Below are positions 9,677 through 19,000 of a stretch of DNA of 64,000 bases, one piece after another. A program made the translations under genes and the position numbers. Source of the DNA: an uncultured Lachnospiraceae bacterium (GTDB taxonomy: Bacteria > Bacillota > Clostridia > Lachnospirales > Lachnospiraceae); assembly GCA_947625775.1 (NCBI GenBank), contig CANQPM010000009.1, positions 1-64,000 on the forward strand, given 5' to 3'. Numbering within the stretch: position 1 is the stretch's first letter; the number at the start of each line of letters is the position of its first letter. Under the pieces are notes generated by a model. That model saw only the letters and a program-made list of their open reading frames with translations, did not search any database and was not told the DNA's origin.

Positions 9677-10818
9677 ATTCAAATGCAGATTCAGCAATGG
9701 GTATATTGTTCCCAAACAGCTATGATTCACTGGTGCCTGAGCTTGTTGCCGAGCGTCTGATGGCATCAATACCGTTTGCGAGCCGTTACAGAATGGTTGA
9801 CTTCCTGCTTTCAAGCATGGTAAACAGCGGCATTGACAACGTATCTCTTATTGTAAAGAAAAATTATCATTCCCTTATGGATCACCTTGGCTCAGGCAGG
9901 GAGTGGGATTTGACGCGTAAAAAAGGTGGCTTGAACATCATTCCTCCGTTTGCGCAGAAGACTGTCAATGTGTACAACGGCAGGGTTGAGGCGATAGCAA
10001 GCATTATCGACTATCTCAAACGCCAGAGCGAGAAATACGTCATCATGGCGGACACGAATATTGCCGTAAACTTTGACTTTGGCGCGCTTTTACAGCAGCA
10101 TATCGACAGCGGGGCTGATGTGACGATTGCCTACACCAAGGAAGAAATTCCCGCGGATTTGGTAAATATCGACATCACCAAAAAGGATTTGTACTATACG
10201 CTTGACATAGACGACAGCGGCAGAGTGACAAATATCGTGGTAAACAATAAGGACAGTGGCGAAAAGAATGTTTCAATGAACATTTACGTTATTTCGCGCA
10301 AGCTCCTTATAGATCAGGTTGAGGAGGCTTATGTGAGCGGCAGGACATATTTTGAGCGCGACATAATAGCTCCCAAGCTTGACGTGCTTAATGTCAGGGG
10401 ATATCAGCACACAGGCTACTATGCGCGCATTGTCAGCATAAACAGCTACTTCAATGAGAATATGAAGATGCTTGACGCGGACAACGTTGAGGGACTGTTT
10501 GCACCGAGCCCTATTTATACAAAGATTCGCGACGACAACCCGACGCGCTATATGGGCGGCGTACATGTTAAAAACGTGATGGCGGCTGACGGCTGCGTTA
10601 TCGAGGGCGAGGTTGAGAACAGCATTCTCTTTAGGGGCGTAAAGGTAGGCAAAGGCGCAAAGGTAAAGAACTGCGTGCTCATGCAGGACACGGTTATTGA
10701 GACAGGCGCTCATGTAGAATATGCAATTACAGACAAAAACGTGAATATTTCGGCTTACAAGGAGCTTAAAGGCACAGAGTCATTCCCTGTATTTGTCGAA
10801 AAGCGTAAAAACGTATAG
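9670..10818 (+). CDS. glgD: Glucose-1-phosphate adenylyltransferase regulatory-type subunit GlgD
   Basis: A 382-residue paralogue of GlgC. It keeps the fold ([18 protein letters not shown], then a C-terminal beta-helix) but the N-terminus reads [16 protein letters not shown] instead of the glycine-rich nucleotide loop GGxGxRL, so it probably has little catalysis alone and acts as partner of GlgC, as known for Firmicutes GlgCD complexes. The start overlaps the end of glgC, and the ribosome binding site AGGGAGG lies inside glgC. A terminator follows. Confidence 0.93.
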   Translation: MVNSNADSAMGILFPNSYDSLVPELVAERLMASIPFASRYRMVDFLLSSMVNSGIDNVSLIVKKNYHSLMDHLGSGREWDLTRKKGGLNIIPPFAQKTVNVYNGRVEAIASIIDYLKRQSEKYVIMADTNIAVNFDFGALLQQHIDSGADVTIAYTKEEIPADLVNIDITKKDLYYTLDIDDSGRVTNIVVNNKDSGEKNVSMNIYVISRKLLIDQVEEAYVSGRTYFERDIIAPKLDVLNVRGYQHTGYYARIVSINSYFNENMKMLDADNVEGLFAPSPIYTKIRDDNPTRYMGGVHVKNVMAADGCVIEGEVENSILFRGVKVGKGAKVKNCVLMQDTVIETGAHVEYAITDKNVNISAYKELKGTESFPVFVEKRKNV

Positions 10819-10841
10819 TTTTTTAAATTAAAAATAATGCT

Positions 10842-10875
10842 GCCGCGCTGAATGACTTGGCGCGGCGGTTTTTTT
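10842..10875 (+). terminator. Terminator of glgCD
   Basis: GCCGCGC pairs with GCGCGGC and is followed by a run of T. Confidence 0.85.
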
Positions 10876-10940
10876 GTTTATGACAATAGAAAATTCTCAA
10901 GGGCATGGCATTTGACAAGCTTGTTAAAATATTAACCACG

Positions 10941-10972
10941 CATAACAAAGACAAAGCATAACAAAGACAAAG
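10941..10972. repeat. Two 16-bp tandem repeats
   Basis: CATAACAAAGACAAAG occurs twice in a row, followed by a third partial CATAA. It lies in the spacer before the SpoIID-like gene. No function can be assigned. Confidence 0.8.
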
Positions 10973-11098
10973 CATAAATTGGCGAATAAAGCATAAAATA
11001 GCAAAGAGCGTAACCGTAATGCATTTTTGCGCTTGTAAAGCCTTTATCGGACAATGCTGGGAGGCTGCGGCGTATAAATGCGGCAAGGCGGAGGATAA

Positions 11099-11752
11099 TT
11101 GAAAAAGCTCCTAAAAATTCTTATATTTATAATTGTTGTGCCAATCATAGCAAGCATTATAATAAAGCCCGAGCTTACTGATAAGTCGGATGAGGAAAAT
11201 GACACAGATGTCATATCTCTCCCCTTTTCAGTAATAATAGAAGATGACAAGGGCGCTTACGAATATACTCCCGAGGCTATAATCCCATATATGGTAAACG
11301 CGCTGACCTCGTGGGAGCTGCTTTCGGAATTTGAGGACACCGTAAATCCCGCGGCAAAGCGGCAGGAATACCTCAAAGCGCTTTCAATAGTGTGCCGCAG
11401 CAATCTCATCTACATATGGGAGCAGCAGGGGCGCCCTGAACGGATTGATATATGCGAAAGCGGGCTGCATATAAAAAACTATGACGACGCGCAAAAATTT
11501 GACGAGGCTGAAAGTGCGGCAGAAGCGACGCTTGGAGCTGTAATTACGAATGCGGACTCTGAAAAGGGGGCGGTAATTGCAGCTCCTTTTTATACTACGA
11601 AGGATTGGGACATAACGCTTGGAATTGCTGGCAAAGGCGACGGGCTGTCGCTAAATTACGCAGCTCTACTTGCTAAGGAAGGAAAGGATTTTTACAGCAT
11701 ATTAAACTATTTTTACAAAAATATGCAAATAACCATCTTTGACGTAAATTGA
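11099..11752 (+). CDS. SpoIID-like sporulation protein, divergent
   Basis: A 217-residue protein with one N-terminal membrane segment (about 4-22) and the rest outside. The stretch from about 58 to 115 (EYTPEAIIPYMVNAL ... YLKALSIVCRSNLIY) fits the SpoIID/LytB pattern in which an acidic residue follows a loop and a helix of the form ALKAQAVAARTY. Position supports it: in Clostridia spoIID is usually followed by a SpoIIQ-type gene, as here. The start is TTG with GGAGG five bases upstream. Similarity is weak, so this could be a degenerate or merely related envelope protein. The expected role is peptidoglycan breakdown during engulfment. Confidence 0.5.
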   Translation: MKKLLKILIFIIVVPIIASIIIKPELTDKSDEENDTDVISLPFSVIIEDDKGAYEYTPEAIIPYMVNALTSWELLSEFEDTVNPAAKRQEYLKALSIVCRSNLIYIWEQQGRPERIDICESGLHIKNYDDAQKFDEAESAAEATLGAVITNADSEKGAVIAAPFYTTKDWDITLGIAGKGDGLSLNYAALLAKEGKDFYSILNYFYKNMQITIFDVN

Positions 11753-11841
11753 CCATGAACTGAATAAATCAGTAAATTTCGGAAATGCTACTAATGTGGT
11801 AAAGCCATAAATAAATTGTAGCAGACAGATGGAGGTTGAAG

Positions 11842-12795
11842 ATGGATAAACACAACAAGAAACGCCCTGCCGTACAGAAAGAGAAGGCAGGCATAATAGC
11901 CGCATCAGTATTTGTGCTGTCAGCGCTTACGCTTGCGGGCGTATATATGGCGGAGCGCAACAAGACAAATTCACAGGAGAACCGCATAGATTTTGCAAAG
12001 CTTGAACAGCAGAGCGAACAGGCTCAGGACAACGCCGCGGCAAAATCCGCGCAGGACAGCGATGCAGCGTCGGGGAACGCGGGCGCAGGCAGACAGACCG
12101 CAGACACATCGCTTGCAAAGACAGGAATAGATACGCGGTTTACAAGGGAAATTGATGATTTAAGCGATAACAACGATATGGACGTAGATCCCGCATATAC
12201 GGAGGTAAATTCAGCCAATGTAACAAACACGCCTATAGAAGGGACTGATAAGGCGGCTGTCTTTATGGGAGAAAGCAATTCGTCGGAGAGCGCGGTTTCT
12301 GAAAATGAGGTAACCTCGGAAAACGAAATTGTCGCCGACAACGAGGCGGCTGCGCCTGCGGAGCTTTCCTTCACAGACGGAGAGACGCTGCAGCTTCCCG
12401 CAGTAGGAAACGTGCTTTTGGAATACAGCATGGACAAGGCTGTTTACCACGGCACAATGCAGCAGTACCGCTATAATCCCGCGCTTGTCATAGAAGCGTC
12501 TGAGGGCGAGATAATCACGGCGGCGGCAGACGGCATAGTGTCAAATGTATATTACGACGCGCAGACAGGCAATACCATAAGCTTTAATCTGGGCGACGGC
12601 TATGAGCTTACCTACGGACAGCTTGAGGACATTAACCTGCAGGTGGGCGACACAGTAGCGGCGGGAGATATGGTTGGCAAGGTGGCAAAGCCTACGATAT
12701 ATTACACTGACGAGGGCACGAATATTTACCTTAAGCTCACAAAAGACGGCGCGCCTGTAAACCCTCTGGACATGGCAGGCGGCTCAGGGCAGTAA
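11842..12795 (+). CDS. M23/LytM-domain protein, SpoIIQ-like
   Basis: A 317-residue membrane protein with an N-terminal anchor (about 14-34), a long acidic low-complexity linker (about 45-180) and a C-terminal LytM-type domain (about 190-315). The metal ligands of active M23 enzymes are missing: no HxxxD before the TAAADGIVSNVYYD strand, TYGQL where YxHL is usual, and GTNIYLKL where an HxH is expected. It is therefore probably non-catalytic, like Bacillus SpoIIQ, which pairs with SpoIIIAH across the engulfing membranes. GGAGG lies six bases before the ATG at 11842. It follows the SpoIID-like gene directly. Confidence 0.68.
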   Translation: MDKHNKKRPAVQKEKAGIIAASVFVLSALTLAGVYMAERNKTNSQENRIDFAKLEQQSEQAQDNAAAKSAQDSDAASGNAGAGRQTADTSLAKTGIDTRFTREIDDLSDNNDMDVDPAYTEVNSANVTNTPIEGTDKAAVFMGESNSSESAVSENEVTSENEIVADNEAAAPAELSFTDGETLQLPAVGNVLLEYSMDKAVYHGTMQQYRYNPALVIEASEGEIITAAADGIVSNVYYDAQTGNTISFNLGDGYELTYGQLEDINLQVGDTVAAGDMVGKVAKPTIYYTDEGTNIYLKLTKDGAPVNPLDMAGGSGQ

Positions 12796-12824
12796 ATATA
12801 TCTGAAAAGGAAAAGTAAAAGCAG

Positions 12825-13997
12825 ATGCTTCTATTGAAAAATGCAACAGTCCGCACAATGGGCAAGGCGGGTACTTTTGAGGGCAGCGTGCTGATAAAGG
12901 AAGGCAAAATAGCCGAAGCCGCGCCAAATATAGAGCTTCCCGCCTCCGCGGATTGCGAAGTAATAGATTTAAATCACAATTTAGTAATGCCAGGACTTAT
13001 AGAGGCGCATTGCCATATGGGCATAACCGAGGAAAAGAAGGGGCAGGAGGGCGACGACTGTAATGAGACAGTCCACCCGATAACGCCGATTTTAAGGTCA
13101 ATAGACGCGATAAACGCGATGGACGCGGCTTTTCATGATGCCGTAAAGACGGGAATAACCGCCGCAAACATTGGTCCAGGCAGCTCAAATGTCGTAGGCG
13201 GACAGTTTGCCGTGGTAAAGACAGGCGGCGCAAGGCGGATTGACGACATGATTTTGAAATTTCCCTCCGCGATGAAGGTTGCCTTCGGCGAAAATCCAAA
13301 GGTCAATTACGCGGGGCTCAACACCTCGCCAGTCACAAGAATGGCGATTGCGGGGCTGCTTCGCGACGAGCTGACAAAAGCGCGCCAGTATTTAGACGAT
13401 TATGAGAAAAACAACACGGAATACAGCCTTCATTATGAGGCATGGCGGCCAGTCTTTGAAAGGAAAATCCCGATAAAAGCCCATGTACACCGTGTAGACG
13501 ATATTTTTACGGCGATACGCATAGCGAATGAGTTTGGGCTGAAAATGACGCTTGACCACTGCAGCGAGGGGCATCTGATAGCGGACGAGCTTGCCGCGGA
13601 GGGGTATCCTGCCATTGTCGGGCCTGATTTTGCAAGCAGGAACAAAATCGAAGTCCAGAATGTCGCATTCAAGACCGCGGGCGTATTGGCGAAGGCGGGC
13701 CTTACGGTGGCAGTCACGACAGACCACCCCGTATCTTTGATACAGTCCCTGCCGCTCTGCGTGGGAATGTGCGTAAAGCAGGGGCTGCCAATGGAGGAGG
13801 GGTATCGTGCGATGACGATAAACGCGGCAAAAATATGCGGCGCAGATGACCGCATAGGCAGCATAGAGCAGGGCAAAGACGCCGATTTGGCGGTATATGA
13901 CGGCAATCCGATGGAGATTTTCACAAATACCCTTATGACGATTATAGATGGAAAAATCGTTTATAAAAACGATAAAGCGGCGCACACTCTTTACTAA
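12825..13997 (+). CDS. Amidohydrolase family protein (imidazolonepropionase-like)
   Basis: A 390-residue metal-dependent hydrolase. The HxH of strand 1 is in EAHCHMG (about residue 62), further ligands are likely in KAHVHR (about 225) and LDHCSEGH (about 249), and the last aspartate region is TTDHPVS (about 306). The C-terminus returns to the small beta domain with GSIEQGKDADLAVYDGNP. The substrate is unknown; this subgroup includes cyclic amide and peptide hydrolases. It lies 30 bases after the SpoIIQ-like gene and could be in the same transcript. Confidence 0.85.
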   Translation: MLLLKNATVRTMGKAGTFEGSVLIKEGKIAEAAPNIELPASADCEVIDLNHNLVMPGLIEAHCHMGITEEKKGQEGDDCNETVHPITPILRSIDAINAMDAAFHDAVKTGITAANIGPGSSNVVGGQFAVVKTGGARRIDDMILKFPSAMKVAFGENPKVNYAGLNTSPVTRMAIAGLLRDELTKARQYLDDYEKNNTEYSLHYEAWRPVFERKIPIKAHVHRVDDIFTAIRIANEFGLKMTLDHCSEGHLIADELAAEGYPAIVGPDFASRNKIEVQNVAFKTAGVLAKAGLTVAVTTDHPVSLIQSLPLCVGMCVKQGLPMEEGYRAMTINAAKICGADDRIGSIEQGKDADLAVYDGNPMEIFTNTLMTIIDGKIVYKNDKAAHTLY

Positions 13998-14046
13998 TAA
14001 GCCAAATGCGTGTACAATAAAGAGCGGAAGGTAAAATAGGTGGTAT

Positions 14047-15474
14047 ATGTTCAGCTTAAAAATAAATTCTAAAATAAAGCCTGTAAGCCTGATTTTATGC
14101 GTTATCCTCTCTTTAAACGGCTGTATGCCTGCCGCGTCGAATGAGCAGGGGCAGGCAGGCGGCGGGGCGCAGCCGCCGTCGGCGGAGGGCTATGGGGAGA
14201 ACTATTCGGCGATGCTTTTGGAACAGGGCATAGCCCTTCCCGAAAGCCATGCGAGGATATACGTAAATCAGGCGGGCTACAGCCTGGAGCGCGGTAAAAA
14301 GGCGGTCTTTGCGCTTGAGGAGGGAGTTGACACCTTTAGGGTGGTAAGGGCTTCGGACAAAGAGACAGTCTATACAGGAGAAATCTCCGCCCTGCCGCAA
14401 AACAATACGGGCGGAGTTCTGCTTGGCATAGGCGATTTCTCACAGGTGAATCAGACGGGAGTATATTACATAGAATGTGACACCATAGGGCGTTCTTATC
14501 CGTTTACGATAGCTCAGGACTCATATGAGAAGCTGTTCCTCGGCTTGCTGCGCAACGCTGCTGACGTGAATTTGGCGGAGAATGCGCAGGGCGTGTGCGA
14601 CGTAAGCTTTGGCATGAATATCCTGATGTATTCCCTCCAATGCAACGGAACGCTTTATGAGGAGGCATACACGCATCTGGCTGACAGCGGATATGAAGGC
14701 GATATGGTGACGGTGCTTCTGCAGATGGCCCAGTGGCTCCTGTCAAAACAGGAGGAGAACGGGAGCCTTTATGATGATTATGAAGCTACTGCGGCGTTTT
14801 GCGGCGCAATCACGATGAGTCTGGACACATTTGGAATTTACCAGTCAAGCGTAGCGCAGGAGTACAGTGATGCCGCCAAAAGGGCGTGGGACTGGCTTAA
14901 CGGGCAGAAATGTGACACAGATGTCAGAAAAATGGCGCGGTTTTATGCCGCCGCGCAGCTTTTTAAATCAGAGGGAAAAGAGCAGTACAAAAATATAGCG
15001 CTTGAATTTCTTGACAGCGGGCTTGAAAGCTACAGCGACAGCCGCTTTGTGTTTTACGGAGTGATTACATATATGGGCTCACAGAATATAGACCGCGACC
15101 TCTGCACGCAGATAATGATAAAGCTTGTTGACGATACGGAGCAGATAAGCAATGCCGCAAAAAATGACGCGCTCTTAGGCACGGGAAAGCGCTCGGTCAG
15201 CGAAAACCTTGACAATATTCTGCTGCTCGGTTTCACAAATTATATAACGCCAAATAAGGAATACACGGCAATAATTGAGAATACCATACAATATATGGGC
15301 GGGCTCAATGAAAAGGGCGAATGCTATATTTCCAATGAGGGCGTCTGGCAGGCATCTGATGAAACGGCGGACAGGGGCTTTGAGTGGAACGCGATACTTT
15401 TGTTTGGCTGCAGCGATATGCTGAAAAACTTAAATGATATGAAAGGCAGCGCCGACGGCGCGGAAATGAGGTAA
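14047..15474 (+). CDS. GH9-like lipoprotein with CelD-type N-terminal domain
   Basis: A 475-residue exported lipoprotein: signal segment and lipobox LSLNGC (cysteine near residue 26). Residues about 68-165 look like the Ig-like domain that precedes many family 9 glycoside hydrolases (ARIYVNQAGYSLERGKKAVF ... GVYYIECDTIGRSYPF). The rest is helical, in the size range of an (alpha/alpha)6 barrel, but the family 9 catalytic block GGWYDAGD is absent. It may bind rather than cleave. It is three bases before ddl and likely cotranscribed with it and murF, so a role in cell-wall or envelope work is possible. AGGTGG precedes the ATG. Confidence 0.6.
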   Translation: MFSLKINSKIKPVSLILCVILSLNGCMPAASNEQGQAGGGAQPPSAEGYGENYSAMLLEQGIALPESHARIYVNQAGYSLERGKKAVFALEEGVDTFRVVRASDKETVYTGEISALPQNNTGGVLLGIGDFSQVNQTGVYYIECDTIGRSYPFTIAQDSYEKLFLGLLRNAADVNLAENAQGVCDVSFGMNILMYSLQCNGTLYEEAYTHLADSGYEGDMVTVLLQMAQWLLSKQEENGSLYDDYEATAAFCGAITMSLDTFGIYQSSVAQEYSDAAKRAWDWLNGQKCDTDVRKMARFYAAAQLFKSEGKEQYKNIALEFLDSGLESYSDSRFVFYGVITYMGSQNIDRDLCTQIMIKLVDDTEQISNAAKNDALLGTGKRSVSENLDNILLLGFTNYITPNKEYTAIIENTIQYMGGLNEKGECYISNEGVWQASDETADRGFEWNAILLFGCSDMLKNLNDMKGSADGAEMR

Positions 15475-15476
15475 AA

Positions 15477-16523
15477 ATGAAAATAGTAGTTTTAGCAGGC
15501 GGCATCAGCACGGAAAGGGATGTTTCGCTTGTCACGGGAGCGATGATTTATAAGGCGCTGAAAAGGACAGGACAGTATCAGCTTATGCTGCTCGACGTAT
15601 ATTTGGGATATGAGGGCAGGCTTGACAATCTTTTCGACAATGAAAAGGACTGGAGCGAGGGCTTTGGCGGAATATCCGAGATAAATCCCGACATAAGCGC
15701 GGTAAAGGCGCAGAGGAAGGATAATCCTAATTGCGTAGTCGGTCCAAACGTTATTGAAATATGCAAGCAGGCGGACATAGTATTTCTGGCGCTACACGGT
15801 CAGAACGGAGAAGACGGAAAAATACAGGCAATGTTTGACCTGCTCGACATAAAATACACAGGCACGGATTATCTGTCAAGCGCGCTTGCGATGGATAAGG
15901 CGGTTTCAAAGGAGCTGTTTAACAAGTACAATATCCCCACGCCGAACGGCATCACGGTAAACGGCGCAGAGGAGGCGAAAAAAGCAGTCAGCCAGTGGGA
16001 AAATTATCCCTGCATAGCCAAGGTAAACGCAGGCGGCTCAAGCGTGGGCGTGTACAAGGCGGACAGCAGAAATGAGCTTGAGGACGCGCTAAAAAAAGCG
16101 TTTGCCCTTGAAAAGCGTGTCATAATCGAGCGGTACATAGACGGCAGGGAATTTTCGATAGGCGTGATAGACGGTAAGGCGCTGCCAATCATAGAGATTG
16201 CGCCCAAGGTCGGCTTTTACGACTATAAGAATAAGTATCAGGCAGGCTCTACAGTAGAAACGTGCCCTGCGGAGCTTGATGACGATACCGCACGGAAAAT
16301 GCAGGCATGCGCGGAGGACGTGTTTAAGGTGCTCAGGTTACAAACCTATGCGCGAATGGATTTCAGAATGGACAATGACGGTGGCTTTTACTGTCTTGAG
16401 GCAAACACCTTGCCTGGCATGACGCCCACCTCGCTTCTGCCGCAGGAGGCAGCTGTAATAGGCATGAGCTTTGAGGACTTGTGCCAGAAAATAATAGAGA
16501 TTTCAATGAATAAATATAAATAA
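15477..16523 (+). CDS. ddl: D-alanine--D-alanine ligase
   Basis: A 348-residue ATP-grasp enzyme that makes the D-Ala-D-Ala dipeptide for peptidoglycan. It shows VLAGGISTERDVSL at the start, FLALHGQNGEDG for the first substrate region, NAGGSSVGVYK in the ATP-grasp fold and LEANTLPGMTPTSLLPQ at the end, with the metal-binding acidic and asparagine residues. The GEDG form with no VanA signature suggests the normal ligase. murF follows after 25 bases and uses its product. Confidence 0.95.
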   Translation: MKIVVLAGGISTERDVSLVTGAMIYKALKRTGQYQLMLLDVYLGYEGRLDNLFDNEKDWSEGFGGISEINPDISAVKAQRKDNPNCVVGPNVIEICKQADIVFLALHGQNGEDGKIQAMFDLLDIKYTGTDYLSSALAMDKAVSKELFNKYNIPTPNGITVNGAEEAKKAVSQWENYPCIAKVNAGGSSVGVYKADSRNELEDALKKAFALEKRVIIERYIDGREFSIGVIDGKALPIIEIAPKVGFYDYKNKYQAGSTVETCPAELDDDTARKMQACAEDVFKVLRLQTYARMDFRMDNDGGFYCLEANTLPGMTPTSLLPQEAAVIGMSFEDLCQKIIEISMNKYK

Positions 16524-16548
16524 TCTAAAAAAGGAGTTTAGGCGTGTC

Positions 16549-17949
16549 ATGAAGAATATGACATTAAAAAATATTGCCACGGCAGCAGGTGGTGTGCTTT
16601 ACGCGGACAGCGCATCTGCGGAAACAGACGTGGAAAAAACGGAGGCGTCTGGCGTAGTCATCGATTCGCGAAAAATAGAAAAAGGTTTTGTGTTCATAGC
16701 CACGCGCGGCGAGCGTGTAGACGGGCACAGCTTTATAGACAGTGCTTTTGAAAAGGGCGCGATTGGCGTTGTGTGTGAAAAAGCGCCCGCCAATCCCAAA
16801 GGGGCGTATATTCTTGTGAAGGACAGCTTTCAGGCGCTGAAGGATATAGCCGAGTTTTACCGCAGGCAGCTTGACATAAAGGTTGTAGGCATTACAGGCA
16901 GCGTCGGGAAAACAAGCACAAAGGAATTTATAGCGGGAGTGCTGGCAAAAGGCTTTAACACGCTTAAAACAGAAGGAAATTTTAACAATGAGATAGGTCT
17001 GCCGCTTACGGTGCTGCGTATTAAGGAGGATTGCGAGGCGGCGGTGCTTGAAATGGGCATAAGCGATTTTGGCGAAATGACGCGCCTGAGTAAAATCGCA
17101 AAACCTGACATATGTGTCATAACTAATATAGGCCAGTGCCACCTTGAAAATCTGGGCACCCGCGACGGCATACTTAAGGCAAAGACAGAAATTTTTGAAT
17201 TTATGGATAAAGACGGCAGCGTATGTCTGAATGGCGATGACGACAAGCTCGCCACGATAAAAGAGGTAAACGGCAAAAGACCGCTGTTTTTCGGTATGGG
17301 CAGGCAGAATGACATATACGCCGACAATTATGAAAATAAAGGGCTTGACGGCAGCAGCGCGCGCATACATATAAAGTCTGGCGGCGCAGAAACCGCATTT
17401 GACGCGCAGATACCGCTTTTGGGCGAGCATATGGTTTACAATGCGCTTGCCGCGGCGGCTGTAGGCGTATTATTAGGACTTAGCCCCGAGCAAATCAGTG
17501 AAGGCATTAGCAGTGTAAAGCCCGTAGGCGGCAGAAGTCATGTGATACGCACGGACAGCTATACGATAATAGACGACTGTTACAACGCTAATCCTGTCTC
17601 AATGAGGGCGGCGCTTGATTTATTGTCGCAGTCGTCAGACGCGCGCAAAGTCGCGATACTTGGCGACATGTTTGAGCTTGGCGAAAATGAAAACGCCCTC
17701 CACGCCCAGACAGGCGAGTACGCCGCAGACGGCAGGACAGACGTGCTTATATGTGTAGGAAAACTGTGTAAAAATATGTATGACGCCGCGCAAAATATGG
17801 AAAACTCAGCCATAGAGCTGCACTATTTTGAGGATAAGGCGCAGATGCTGTCCGCGCTTGACGGGCTTCTAAAAAATGGCGACACAGTTCTTGTAAAGGC
17901 ATCGCACGGGATGGGGTTTGACGAAGTGGTTAAAAAGCTGTCGGAGTAA
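16549..17949 (+). CDS. murF: UDP-N-acetylmuramoyl-tripeptide--D-alanyl-D-alanine ligase
   Basis: A 466-residue Mur ligase that adds D-Ala-D-Ala to the UDP-MurNAc tripeptide. The ATP loop GITGSVGKTSTKEF is near residue 120, ICVITNIGQCHLENLGTRDG is the usual central block, and IIDDCYNANPVSM marks the C-terminal domain. The ATG at 16549 has AAAGGAG about 12 bases upstream. It follows ddl closely, and a terminator-like hairpin lies beyond. Confidence 0.95.
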   Translation: MKNMTLKNIATAAGGVLYADSASAETDVEKTEASGVVIDSRKIEKGFVFIATRGERVDGHSFIDSAFEKGAIGVVCEKAPANPKGAYILVKDSFQALKDIAEFYRRQLDIKVVGITGSVGKTSTKEFIAGVLAKGFNTLKTEGNFNNEIGLPLTVLRIKEDCEAAVLEMGISDFGEMTRLSKIAKPDICVITNIGQCHLENLGTRDGILKAKTEIFEFMDKDGSVCLNGDDDKLATIKEVNGKRPLFFGMGRQNDIYADNYENKGLDGSSARIHIKSGGAETAFDAQIPLLGEHMVYNALAAAAVGVLLGLSPEQISEGISSVKPVGGRSHVIRTDSYTIIDDCYNANPVSMRAALDLLSQSSDARKVAILGDMFELGENENALHAQTGEYAADGRTDVLICVGKLCKNMYDAAQNMENSAIELHYFEDKAQMLSALDGLLKNGDTVLVKASHGMGFDEVVKKLSE

Positions 17950-17972
17950 GGTAAAAATTTATCTTAAGGCAT

Positions 17973-18066
17973 AAAAATCGGGCTAATACGCAAAATGCGG
18001 TTAAATTCACAACGCAGCAGGCTGTGCTGCGGCAATCGCTTATTTTGCGTATTAAGCCCGATTTTT
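17973..18066. terminator. Bidirectional terminator between murF and plsC
   Basis: A 24-base arm (AAAAATCGGGCTAATACGC... ) pairs with ...GCGTATTAAGCCCGATTTTT, with an inner GCAGCA/TGCTGC hairpin. Flanked by A and T runs, it can serve both convergent genes. Confidence 0.85.
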
Positions 18067-18090
18067 GACGGTTTGGGACAGACATAATTG

Positions 18091-18816
18091 TCAATTATAT
18101 TTTTTATAAGTCTCCATAATGATATTTCTCACATACGGACCGAGCTGCTTCTGAATTTCCTTGGGCAGCTCTTTTACATATATGGGCTTGCCGTACTCGA
18201 CGACAACCTTTGCCCTTTTTATCTTTGGAAAATGGTCCTCAAATATGCCCGCGCTCCCTACAATCGTCATAGGCACGATAGGACACCCTGATTTTGACGC
18301 AATCTTAAAGCTGCCCTCGTGGAACGGCAGAAACTCTCCCTCCGTCTTGCTGCGCGTGCCCTCGGGGAAAATGCACACGGATATGCCGTTCTTAATCATA
18401 TCAACAGCCGTCAAAATCATCTTCGCCCCCGCCTTCACGTCATTTCTGTCAAGGAAAAGGCAGTGGAGGTCGCGCATCCACACATTGAGCAGGGGAACCT
18501 TTTCGATTTCCTTTTTTGCCACATATCCTGTGGGGCGTGGCACCCGCGGATACGTGAGCACTATATCAAAAAAGCTCCTGTGATTTGCCACATATAAAAC
18601 AGCGCTGTCGGAGGGGACATTCTCCTCGCCGATATATTCGACCTTAGCGCCAGCCAAAAAACGCACGCACCTGAACGCCCAGTTCACAATCGCAAGGCTC
18701 GAACGGCTTTTGACATCAGGATTAAATTTCCCTATAATCCATTCAACAATCATAATGGGAATACTCAAAATCAAAAATAAAACCACAAACCCGCCCACAA
18801 AAAATAATCTAAGCAT
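18091..18816 (-). CDS. plsC: 1-acyl-sn-glycerol-3-phosphate acyltransferase
   Basis: A 241-residue membrane-bound enzyme that acylates lysophosphatidic acid in phospholipid synthesis. It has an N-terminal membrane segment, the catalytic VANHRSFFD motif and the acceptor-binding FPEGTRSKTEG block. The frame is open to a TTG at 18840, but the ATG at 18816 has GGAGG four bases upstream, and the TTG would sit in the -35 element of the divergent RNA promoter, so I use 18816. Confidence 0.92.
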   Translation of the reverse strand: MLRLFFVGGFVVLFLILSIPIMIVEWIIGKFNPDVKSRSSLAIVNWAFRCVRFLAGAKVEYIGEENVPSDSAVLYVANHRSFFDIVLTYPRVPRPTGYVAKKEIEKVPLLNVWMRDLHCLFLDRNDVKAGAKMILTAVDMIKNGISVCIFPEGTRSKTEGEFLPFHEGSFKIASKSGCPIVPMTIVGSAGIFEDHFPKIKRAKVVVEYGKPIYVKELPKEIQKQLGPYVRNIIMETYKKYN

Positions 18817-18833
18817 AGAACCTCCATTGGTAT

Positions 18834-18862
18834 TTGACAATATGATAAATATCTGCTAATAT
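18834..18862 (+). promoter_or_regulatory. Promoter of the structured RNA
   Basis: TTGACA (18834-18839), a 17-base gap and TAATAT (18857-18862). Transcription would start near 18870, just before the closing stem of the RNA. Confidence 0.75.
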
Positions 18863-18869
18863 ATAGTTA

Positions 18870-19000
18870 TAAAAGGTGTTGTCGGGAATAGCGGTTCACC
18901 TTAGTTTATTGCAAATCAAAAAGCAACTCAACTTTGGCGGTCGCGGTTGCTTTTTTGATGCTTTTGCTTATAAATTTCCGCTGCCGCTCCCGACAACACC
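18870..19000 (+). ncRNA. Structured RNA, candidate 6S-like
   Basis: About 130 bases that fold back on themselves. A 13-pair closing stem joins GGTGTTGTCGGGA (18875-18887) and TCCCGACAACACC (18988-19000). Next come AGCGG/CCGCT (18890-18894 with 18978-18982), a large open region on both sides, and a 13-pair upper stem with one bulge (18915-18927 with 18946-18959). No reading frame has a ribosome binding site, and a strong promoter ends just upstream. The closing stem, open bubble and long terminal hairpin resemble 6S RNA, which sequesters RNA polymerase, though it is shorter than usual. The class is an inference. Confidence 0.55.

Noticed and set aside
13392-13985. Reverse reading frame of 197 codons
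   Set aside because: Opposite the amidohydrolase gene, no ribosome binding site and no known motif.
16564-17430. Reverse reading frame of 288 codons
   Set aside because: Lies opposite murF, whose motifs are all intact. No ribosome binding site, and composition is that of an antisense frame.
18870-19000. Signal recognition particle RNA
   Set aside because: The GGAA-type apical loop and conserved internal loop of SRP RNA are absent.
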